A stretch of 8,366 nt of DNA from Ignavibacteriales bacterium (lineage in GTDB: Bacteria > Bacteroidota > Ignavibacteria > Ignavibacteriales > Ignavibacteriaceae). The position numbers and the translations under genes are program-made. The stretch's first letter is position 1. Every line of letters starts with the position of its first letter. The notes below the pieces were generated by a model. It worked only from the letters and a program-made list of their open reading frames with translations. It was not told where the DNA came from and did not search any database. Positions 1-6,183 of the stretch are shown here, piece after piece. The stretch lies in NCBI GenBank assembly GCA_020061995.1, contig JAGUXE010000128.1, forward strand, positions 1 to 8,366, in the 5' to 3' direction.

Positions 1-129
1 AACTTTTCTACAATCGGCAAACACATAATGCTTCTGAATGCCCGCCAAATAAAAGAAGCCCTTGGTAAAAGGAAAATAATTCTTCTTGCAATTGAAGATA
101 TCACTGAAAGGAAGCGCATAGAATCCGGT
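1..129 (+). repeat. Tail of a PAS repeat unit cut by the window edge
   Basis: These 43 codons run from NFSTIGKHIM to the DITERK end of a PAS unit. They match the end of the third full unit (1282-1410) far better than the ends of the other units, with 7 mismatches in the first 120 bases by hand count. The fragment shows that the tandem array extends upstream of the window, so the total number of units is unknown. Confidence 0.9.
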
Positions 130-360
130 CTTGAAAAAACTCGAAAAGAACTTGCGGCTATAAAAGTATCCGCCGATGAAATGGGTATATTTGCCGAGAA
201 CTTAATCGACACTATACGTGAACCTTTGCTTGCGCTGAATAAAGACTTAAGAGTAGTAAAAGCAAGCAGATCATTTTATGTTTTTTTCAAGGTTACTCCT
301 CAGGAAACAATTGGAACATTAATTTATGATCTCGGAAATCACCAATGGAATATTCCCAAA
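1..360 (+). repeat. Second-order direct repeat, copy A (partner at 1282-1641)
   Basis: Aligned without gaps at an offset of 1281 bases, this block differs from 1282-1641 at about 35 of 360 positions by hand count (about 90% identity). The next 60 bases differ at about 21 positions. Other unit pairs are similar in protein but carry many more synonymous changes. The left edge is outside the window. Confidence 0.8.
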
Positions 361-3300
361 CTTAGAGAATTATTAGAGACTATCCTTTCTGAAAAAACAA
401 CTTTCGACAATTATGAAGTTGAACATAATTTTACTTCAATTGGTAAACGAATCATGCTTTTAAATGCTCGAAAAATTCAAGGAGGGTTGGATCAGGAACC
501 GATAATTCTTCTCGCTATCGAAGATATAACCAAGCGTAAGGAAATAGAAAAAGGTTTAGAGAATACACGAAAAGAACTTGCGGTGATTAAAATATCGGCA
601 GATGAAGCAAGTGAATTCTCTCAGAACGTCATCAACACCGTTCGGGAACCTTTACTTTCTTTGAATCAAGACCTTAGAGTGGTGGCGGTCAGCCGTTCTT
701 TCTATGATTTTTTTAAGGTAAAGCCTGAAGAAACTGTGGGACAACTTATTTATGATCTTGGAAATAAACAATGGAATATCCCCAAACTGCGGCAACTGCT
801 GGAAACCATACTTCCCCAGAAGGCATCCTTTGATAATTATGAGGTTGAACACGATTTTGCTACAATCGGAAAGCGTATTATGCTTTTGAATGCCCGGCAG
901 ATTATAAGGACTTCCAGAAAGAAAGAACGGATCATCCTTCTTGCCATCGAGGATATCACCGAACGCAAAGAGTTCGAAGCCGGTCTGGAAAAAACCCGCA
1001 GAGAACTTGTGGTGATTAAAAAATCCGCAGATGAAGCCAGTGAATTAGCCGAGAACATTATCAACACTGTTCGTGAGCCTTTACTTTTATTGGATAAAGA
1101 GTTAAGAGTCGTAAAAGCCAGTAGTTCATTTTATGATTTCTTCAAAGTTAATAGTGATGAAACTATCGGGACATTAATCTACGATTTAGGAAATAAGCAA
1201 TGGGATATCCCAAAGCTGAGAGAATTACTAGAAACAATTCTTCCTGAAAAAACAACTTTTGACAATTACGAAGTTGAACATAACTTTTCTACAATCGGCA
1301 AACACATAATGCTTCTAAATGCCCGCCAGATAAAACAAGCCCTTGGTGAAGAGAAAATAATTCTACTTGCAATTGAAGATATCACTGAAAGGAAGCGCAT
1401 AGAATCCGGACTCGAAAAAACTCGCAAAGAACTTGCGACAATAAAAATATCCGCAGATGAAATTAGTACATTTGCCGAAAGCTTAATCAACACTGTTCGT
1501 GAACCGTTGGTTGCATTGGATAAAGATTTGAGAGTAGTAAAAGCCAGCAGATCATTTTATGTTTTTTTCAAGGTTACCCCTCAAGAAACAATTGGAACAT
1601 TAATATATGATTTGGGAAATCACCAATGGAATATTCCCAAACTGAGGGAACTGCTTGAAACAATTCTACCACGAAACGCAACTTTTGACAACTTCGAGGT
1701 TGAGCATAACTTTTCTACTATCGGTGAACGAATAATGCTTTTAAATGCGAGAAAAATTCAAAGAGGATTGGGAAAGGAACTGATAATTTTATTAGCGTTT
1801 GAAGATATTACACAACGCAAAAAGATCGAAAAAGGTTTGGAGAGTACACGAATAGAACTTGCTATGATAAAAAAAACTGCCGATGAAGTAAGTGAATTGG
1901 CAGAAAATATAATTAACACAGTTCGAGAACCTTTGCTGCTCCTTGATAAGGAATTGAGAGTAGTTAAAGCCAGTCGTTCTTTTTTTGATTTCTTTAAAGT
2001 AAACTCCAATGAAACAATTGGAAGCCTGATCTACGATCTTGGCAATCGTCAGTGGGATATTCCTAAACTAAGAGAACTCCTTGAAACAATTCTTCCCGAA
2101 AAAACATCATTCGATAACTATGAGGTAGAGCATAACTTTTCTACAATCGGTGAACGTATTATGCTTTTGAATGCCCGTAAGCTAAAAAGAGGATTGGGAA
2201 AAGAACGGATAATACTTCTTGCAATTGAAGATATTACCGAGCGTAAAGAAATTGAGAAACAACTCGAAAAAGCAAAAATTGAAGCAGACCGAGCAAATTT
2301 AGCAAAGAGTGAATTCCTCTCCCGCATGAGTCACGAACTAAGAACTCCAATGAATTCCATTCTCGGATTTGCTCAATTGATGGAAATGGGAGAACTGATT
2401 CCAACACAAAAGAAGGGTGTTCATCAGATTATTAAAAGCGGAAAACATCTTCTTGGTCTCATAAATGAAGTACTTGATATGGCAAAGATTGAAACCGGAC
2501 AGTTAACAGTTTCGCCGGAACCGGTTGAAATTTTCAGTATTATTTTAGAAACCATAGATATTGTTAGTCAACTTGCTGAAAAAAATCATATCACACTCGA
2601 AACTGATGCTTCTACTACTAAACAACTTTTTGTGAAAACAGATTGTCAGCGTTTAAAGCAAGTTCTTCTCAATTTGATTAATAATGCTATTAAGTATAAT
2701 CAGAAAGGGGGTTCCGTTAAAGTTGGCTGCACAATAAAGAAGTCTGACGGGATAAATGAAGATGCAATTCGAATTAGTGTGACTGATACCGGAAAAGGAA
2801 TTTCAAAAGAGCATCTGGAAAAACTTTTCACTCCGTTCGAACGCATTGGCGCTGAAAGGACAGAAACTGAAGGGACAGGACTTGGATTAGCTATTTCTCA
2901 AAAATTAATTAAAGCTATGGGGGGAAAAATTGGCGTTGAAAGCGAAGTTGGTATGGGAAGTACTTTCTGGATTGAACTGCCCCACGCTGAAAGTCTGATG
3001 AAGAATTATGATCAAAAAAATGAAATAAATATTTCTCAATCTAAAATTGAATATGGCAGTGGTACCATTTTATATATCGAAGATAATCTTTCCAACATAC
3101 AATTAGTCGAACAAATTTTAGAAACTCATCGCCCGGTAGTTAGATTAATAACAACTATGTATGGAAGAAATGCAGTTCAATTTGCGATTGATTACATCCC
3201 CGATTTAATTCTGCTTGATCTCAATCTCCCCGATATACATGGTAGTGAAGTAATAAAGTTGTTACAATCTGAACCGAAGACGGCAGAATTACCGGTTATT

Positions 3301-3435
3301 ATTATCAGTGCAGATGCTATGACAAACCAGATTAAGCAATTGAAAGAAGCCGGTGCCAAAGATTTTCTTGTAAAGCCGATCGATATAGTAAAATTTTTGA
3401 AAACAGTCGATGAATGGATTAGGAAAAAAATCTAG
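1..3435 (+). CDS. Multi-PAS hybrid sensor histidine kinase, 5' end outside the window
   Basis: The reading frame is open from base 1 and ends at TAG 3433-3435, giving 1144 visible residues. The ATG at 28 is an internal Met of a repeated PAS motif (IMLLNAR), so the real start is upstream. Residues are numbered here from base 1. Residues 1-43 are the tail of one PAS unit. Residues 44-754 are five tandem PAS units, each with a coiled-coil-like linker (LEKTRKEL), the core signature REPLL..LD..LRVV, LIYDLGN.QW.IPKLR, NARxI, and a closing DITERK. Residues 768-830 are HisKA with phospho-acceptor His778 in SHELRTP. The HATPase follows, with N-box Asn895, G1 Asp929 (DTGKGI) and G2 from Gly958 (GTGLGL). 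Residues about 1023-1142 are a receiver with acidic Glu1027/Asp1028, phospho-acceptor Asp1073 (LLDLNLPD) and Lys1125. No membrane segment is visible, so it is probably a cytoplasmic hybrid kinase that autophosphorylates on His and passes phosphate to its own receiver. The PAS ligand cannot be told. The kinase assignment is firm; function beyond that is unknown. Confidence 0.95.
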   Translation, partial: NFSTIGKHIMLLNARQIKEALGKRKIILLAIEDITERKRIESGLEKTRKELAAIKVSADEMGIFAENLIDTIREPLLALNKDLRVVKASRSFYVFFKVTPQETIGTLIYDLGNHQWNIPKLRELLETILSEKTTFDNYEVEHNFTSIGKRIMLLNARKIQGGLDQEPIILLAIEDITKRKEIEKGLENTRKELAVIKISADEASEFSQNVINTVREPLLSLNQDLRVVAVSRSFYDFFKVKPEETVGQLIYDLGNKQWNIPKLRQLLETILPQKASFDNYEVEHDFATIGKRIMLLNARQIIRTSRKKERIILLAIEDITERKEFEAGLEKTRRELVVIKKSADEASELAENIINTVREPLLLLDKELRVVKASSSFYDFFKVNSDETIGTLIYDLGNKQWDIPKLRELLETILPEKTTFDNYEVEHNFSTIGKHIMLLNARQIKQALGEEKIILLAIEDITERKRIESGLEKTRKELATIKISADEISTFAESLINTVREPLVALDKDLRVVKASRSFYVFFKVTPQETIGTLIYDLGNHQWNIPKLRELLETILPRNATFDNFEVEHNFSTIGERIMLLNARKIQRGLGKELIILLAFEDITQRKKIEKGLESTRIELAMIKKTADEVSELAENIINTVREPLLLLDKELRVVKASRSFFDFFKVNSNETIGSLIYDLGNRQWDIPKLRELLETILPEKTSFDNYEVEHNFSTIGERIMLLNARKLKRGLGKERIILLAIEDITERKEIEKQLEKAKIEADRANLAKSEFLSRMSHELRTPMNSILGFAQLMEMGELIPTQKKGVHQIIKSGKHLLGLINEVLDMAKIETGQLTVSPEPVEIFSIILETIDIVSQLAEKNHITLETDASTTKQLFVKTDCQRLKQVLLNLINNAIKYNQKGGSVKVGCTIKKSDGINEDAIRISVTDTGKGISKEHLEKLFTPFERIGAERTETEGTGLGLAISQKLIKAMGGKIGVESEVGMGSTFWIELPHAESLMKNYDQKNEINISQSKIEYGSGTILYIEDNLSNIQLVEQILETHRPVVRLITTMYGRNAVQFAIDYIPDLILLDLNLPDIHGSEVIKLLQSEPKTAELPVIIISADAMTNQIKQLKEAGAKDFLVKPIDIVKFLKTVDEWIRKKI
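130..555 (+). repeat. PAS repeat unit 1 of the array (142 codons)
   Basis: The unit is set from the linker codon Leu of LEKTRKEL to just before the same Leu in the next unit. It contains linker, PAS core and DIT motif (DITKRK). Its core reads VKASRSFYVFFKV and LIYDLGNHQWNIP, identical to unit 4. Its nearest relative in DNA is unit 4, 1281 bases downstream, not the adjacent unit 2. Confidence 0.93.
556..984 (+). repeat. PAS repeat unit 2 of the array (143 codons)
   Basis: This is the only full unit with 143 rather than 142 codons. The extra residue lies in the loop between NARQI and IILLAIEDIT, where the sequence is IIRTSRKKER. It is the most diverged unit: it has VVAVSRSFYDFFKV instead of VVKAS, PEETVGQLIYDLGN, and QKASFDNYEVEHDFATIG. 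Its 3' half is richer in G+C than the rest of the array. Confidence 0.93.
985..1410 (+). repeat. PAS repeat unit 3 of the array (142 codons)
   Basis: The core reads ASELAENIINTVREPLLLLD, very close to unit 5 in protein but with many synonymous base differences from it. VKASSSF replaces the VKASRSF of units 1, 4 and 5. The last 129 bases match the tail fragment at 1-129. DITERK closes the PAS. Confidence 0.93.
1282..1641 (+). repeat. Second-order direct repeat, copy B (partner at 1-360)
   Basis: This block runs from the end of unit 3 into the first half of unit 4. It is the partner of 1-360 at an offset of 1281 bases, which equals three PAS units (142 + 143 + 142 codons). The sharp loss of similarity at 1642 marks a recombination or conversion edge inside a PAS core, near the codons for the IPKLRELL helix. 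Confidence 0.8.
1411..1836 (+). repeat. PAS repeat unit 4 of the array (142 codons)
   Basis: It has the same core as unit 1 (VKASRSFYVFFKV, LIYDLGNHQWNIP). Base-level similarity to unit 1 is high to about position 1641 and then falls off abruptly. After that point the unit has PRNATFDNFEVEH, unlike unit 1. DITQRK closes the PAS. Confidence 0.93.
1837..2262 (+). repeat. PAS repeat unit 5 of the array (142 codons), next to the kinase core
   Basis: This is the last unit before HisKA. Its core resembles unit 3 (VSELAENIINTVREPLLLLD), with SFFDFFKV in place of SFYDFFKV. After its DITERK the next linker changes from the LEKTRKEL type to LEKAKIEADRANLAKSEF, which leads straight into the HisKA helix. 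Signals from the whole stack would have to pass through this unit to reach the kinase. Confidence 0.93.
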
Positions 3436-3451
3436 AGTACGAAGTTGGGTA

Positions 3452-3583
3452 ATGAGTGATAGAAGAAAAAGACAAAGTGAAAAGCGAATATTATTTATTT
3501 GTAATGAACCAATATTTGTCGAAACTGAGCTTAAGCTCAGAGGGACAGAAAAGATTATGGAAAATAATTTCCAATCACTGTAA
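3452..3583 (+). CDS. Possible small ORF, 43 residues, in the gap between the two hybrid kinases
   Basis: ATG 3452 to TAA 3581-3583 encodes 43 residues beginning MSDRRKRQSEKRILFICNEP. It starts 16 bases after the stop of the first kinase and ends 19 bases before the start of the second, so it fills most of the gap in operon-like fashion. The residues before the start (TTGGGTA) give at best a weak ribosome site. The stretch RILFICNEPIFVETELKL looks faintly like the first strand and helix of a receiver domain (compare RILYIEDN in the neighbours), but Cys-Asn replaces the acidic pair, so it could be a receiver remnant. An open frame of this length by chance is quite possible in AT-rich DNA. I do not recognise the product. 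Confidence 0.25.
   Translation: MSDRRKRQSEKRILFICNEPIFVETELKLRGTEKIMENNFQSL
3525..3540. promoter_or_regulatory. Perfect 16-bp palindrome CTGAGCTTAAGCTCAG
   Basis: The sequence equals its own reverse complement over all 16 bases. As RNA it can fold into a 6-bp stem with a TTAA loop. It is not followed by a T run, so it is not a normal intrinsic terminator. It lies 62 bases before the start of the membrane kinase and inside the possible small ORF. It could be an operator for a dimeric regulator, a processing hairpin, or chance. Confidence 0.35.
3558..3573 (+). promoter_or_regulatory. Short AT-rich inverted repeat TGGAAA-ATAA-TTTCCA
   Basis: A 6-bp stem with a 4-base loop lies 29 bases before the start of the membrane kinase. 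It has no T run after it. Together with the palindrome just upstream it makes two small hairpins in the leader. Low G+C makes it a weak structure, and chance is a fair explanation. Confidence 0.2.
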
Positions 3584-3602
3584 AAAATAGATTGATATCA
3601 TT

Positions 3603-6143
3603 ATGAAGATTATTAAAAGAGAAAATATAAATATTGCACTTGCAACTATTGCGGGCATGGTTACAATTCTTATCGGTCTTCTCGCAATCTTTGGCGAGCA
3701 GTTCGATATTAAGTTTCTCAAGGCTATATTGAATAGCAATGCGCCAATCCAGGCAAATACCGCCGCTGCATTTATTCTAACCGGACTTGCGTTACTAATT
3801 TTGCAACGTTCATTTTCTTACAGCAAAATGCTTGTCCGCATTTTAGTGGTTACTGTTGTACTATTCTCGCTTATTTCTCTTATTGAGTATTTCTTTCTTC
3901 TAGATTTTGGTATTGACCATATTCTCGTTCCTCTTCCGGATAACGAAGCCGCTCTAATCGCTACAGGCAGACTGCCACTTTATACATCTATCAATTTTAT
4001 TCTGGTTGGTTTTGCTTTGATTTTACTCACAATCCCAAATTTTAAAAAACGGTTTTTGCTTGAACTTGTAATAATATTTTCGCTTTCGATAAGTGTTATT
4101 ATCTTTTTAGGTTATGTTACAAATCTAAATGAGTTGCTCACCTATGGAACCGCCAAAAAATTTGAAATGGTCTTTGGAACTTCGATAACGTTTATCATTT
4201 TGTGTCTTGGGCTGATTTTAACTGCTTATACGCAACAGCAATCTCCGGTTACAATCGAGCAAAAATTCTTTGTGGGAGCTATGACCTCTATAATAGTCCT
4301 TGTTTTTATTTCGATTCTCACTGTTTCGAGCCTTCGTTCATTGAGCGAATCCGCCAACTTAGTTGAAAATAAAACGGAAGTTAAAGAGCAAATAAGCAAT
4401 CTGCTAACCGCTATAATTAATATTGAAACCGGAGTGCGCGGATATGTGATAACCGGAAGTGAAGAATATTTAGAACCGATGGAAAAATCTATTAAGGAAA
4501 TTTCGGAACAACTCAAGGAGCTTCGCAATCAAATAAAGGACAATCCAGCACAGCAAAACTCCTTAAATATACTTTCGCCACTCATCGAGAAAAGAATGGC
4601 TGTAGCCAAACAAATCTTTAGCATACGTAAGTTGAAAGGATTGAGCGAAGCCATTTCACTTTTTGATGATGGAGAAGGGAAAATGCTTTCCGATAGTATC
4701 AGAGCTGTCACCTCAAAAATGATATATGTAGAAGAATATAGTCTCATGCAGATTGAACTGGAAGCTATAAAAAACAAGGCAGCGCAAACTCAAACTATCG
4801 TAATAGCGGGTTTTTTGTTTCAGGTTTTTTTGTTTGGGCTGATGTTTGTCGTAGTAAAAAGAAATTCTGCAAAACGTAAAGAGGCAGAGGAAGCGCTTCT
4901 TAAATTGAATAAAAATCTTCATTTGGAAATTGAAGAAAGACAGCTTGCCCAGGTAGAAACTCAGAAAGCAAAAGCAGAAGCCGAACGGGCAAACGTTGCA
5001 AAGAGCGAATTCCTTTCACGTATGAGTCATGAACTTAGAACTCCGATGAATTCGATTCTTGGCTTTGCACAATTGATGGATATGGGAGAACTGGACCCCG
5101 CTCACAAAAAAGGGGTGAAGTTTATCTTAAAAAGTGGAAAACATCTTCTAGAATTAATAAACGAAGTTCTCGATATAGCAAGGATTGAAGCCGGACGGAT
5201 GACGATTTCAACTGAGCCGGTTGAAATTGATAGTATTGTTAAAGAAACGATTGATATTGTTCGACATCTCGCTGAAGATAATCAGATCTCGCTCGTATCA
5301 GATGATCCAATTACCAATAACCTTTATGTAAAAGCAGATCACCAGCGTTTAAAACAGGTACTTCTGAATTTAATTACCAATGCGGTTAAGTACAACCGTA
5401 AGGGAGGTTCGGTAAAAGTGGAAAGTATTATACAGAATAGTGAACTTAAATTGGAGCAGTCGGCCAACTCTATCCGCATATGCATAACCGATACAGGGAA
5501 TGGTATTACTCAGGCAGATATTGAAAAACTATTTAAGCCTTTCGAACGCATTGGCGCCGAACGAGCTGAAACCGAAGGAACGGGACTCGGATTAACTATT
5601 TCCAAAAAATTGGTTGAAGCGATGGGTGGTAAAATTGGCATCAAAAGTGAGGTTGGCAAAGGAAGTACTTTCTGGATCGAACTGCCGCGGACGGAAAGTC
5701 AAAAGGAACATTACGAACGAACGAATGAATTAACTAAAACGGAAATTGAAAGAACAGCGAGCAACAAAACTATTTTGTATATCGAAGATAATCTTTTGAA
5801 CTTACATTTAGTTGAACAGATTTTAGAAATGCATCGTCCTTCGATCAAATTAATAACGAATATGTATGGCAAAAACGCAGTTCAATTTGCAATTGATTAC
5901 AACCCGGATTTAATTCTGCTTGATCTCGACCTGCCCGATATACACGGAAGTGAAGTGATTAAACTTTTGCAAGAGGAACCAAGAACATCGAAAATACCGG
6001 TTATAATTCTAAGCGCCGATGCAATGACAAAACAGATAAAGCAATTAATGGAAGCCGGAGCTAAAAATTATCTTATAAAACCGATTGATGTAGTGCAGTT
6101 TTTGAAAGCAGTGGATGAGTGGATTAGGATAAGCAGTACGTGA
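3603..6143 (+). CDS. Membrane-bound CHASE3 hybrid sensor histidine kinase
   Basis: The protein has 846 residues. An in-frame TAG at 3588-3590 makes ATG 3603 the first possible ATG; no clear Shine-Dalgarno precedes it. About six hydrophobic segments (near 9-30, 52-68, 76-98, 127-145, 151-171 and 190-209) form a MASE-like membrane domain. Segments at about 222-243 and 398-417 flank a CHASE3 loop, marked by ETGVRGYVITGSEEYLEP at 275-292, which should face the periplasm. A coiled coil (about 419-468) leads to HisKA with His476 in SHELRTP. The HATPase has N-box Asn593, Asp630 (DTGNGI) and GTGLGL at 659-664. The receiver has Glu728/Asp729, phospho-acceptor Asp774 (LLDLDLPD) and Lys826. It should sense a signal at the membrane and phosphorylate its own receiver. 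The kinase-receiver part is a close paralogue of the first gene's (94 of 119 receiver residues identical by hand count). The ligand is unknown. The next gene follows after 40 bases, so the two are probably co-transcribed. Confidence 0.95.
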   Translation: MKIIKRENINIALATIAGMVTILIGLLAIFGEQFDIKFLKAILNSNAPIQANTAAAFILTGLALLILQRSFSYSKMLVRILVVTVVLFSLISLIEYFFLLDFGIDHILVPLPDNEAALIATGRLPLYTSINFILVGFALILLTIPNFKKRFLLELVIIFSLSISVIIFLGYVTNLNELLTYGTAKKFEMVFGTSITFIILCLGLILTAYTQQQSPVTIEQKFFVGAMTSIIVLVFISILTVSSLRSLSESANLVENKTEVKEQISNLLTAIINIETGVRGYVITGSEEYLEPMEKSIKEISEQLKELRNQIKDNPAQQNSLNILSPLIEKRMAVAKQIFSIRKLKGLSEAISLFDDGEGKMLSDSIRAVTSKMIYVEEYSLMQIELEAIKNKAAQTQTIVIAGFLFQVFLFGLMFVVVKRNSAKRKEAEEALLKLNKNLHLEIEERQLAQVETQKAKAEAERANVAKSEFLSRMSHELRTPMNSILGFAQLMDMGELDPAHKKGVKFILKSGKHLLELINEVLDIARIEAGRMTISTEPVEIDSIVKETIDIVRHLAEDNQISLVSDDPITNNLYVKADHQRLKQVLLNLITNAVKYNRKGGSVKVESIIQNSELKLEQSANSIRICITDTGNGITQADIEKLFKPFERIGAERAETEGTGLGLTISKKLVEAMGGKIGIKSEVGKGSTFWIELPRTESQKEHYERTNELTKTEIERTASNKTILYIEDNLLNLHLVEQILEMHRPSIKLITNMYGKNAVQFAIDYNPDLILLDLDLPDIHGSEVIKLLQEEPRTSKIPVIILSADAMTKQIKQLMEAGAKNYLIKPIDVVQFLKAVDEWIRISST

Positions 6144-6183
6144 TAAGTTAGAAAAAGAAGAAAGATTAAACCGGACAAACAGA

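Noticed and set aside
28..30. ATG at 28 as the start of the first gene
   Set aside because: The frame is open to base 1 and this Met is the conserved Met of IMLLNAR seen in each PAS unit, so it is internal.
275..287. T7 runs in units 1 and 4 (VFFKV codons) as slippage sites
   Set aside because: They encode the conserved Phe-Phe of the PAS core and the frame is intact; codon choice explains them.
1..2262. Periodic repeats as a possible CRISPR array or mobile element
   Set aside because: The period is about 426 bases, the repeats are coding throughout and in frame, and no short repeat-spacer pattern, transposase or terminal inverted repeat is present.
652..2327. Several minus-strand ORFs of 66-83 codons across the PAS array
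   Set aside because: They recur at the same place in each repeat unit, encode no recognisable domain and mirror the strong coding pattern of the plus strand. They are shadows of the repeat.
4226..4922. Minus-strand ORFs of 69-100 codons inside the CHASE3 kinase gene
   Set aside because: They lie fully inside a well-supported gene on the other strand, with no ribosome site or recognisable domain.
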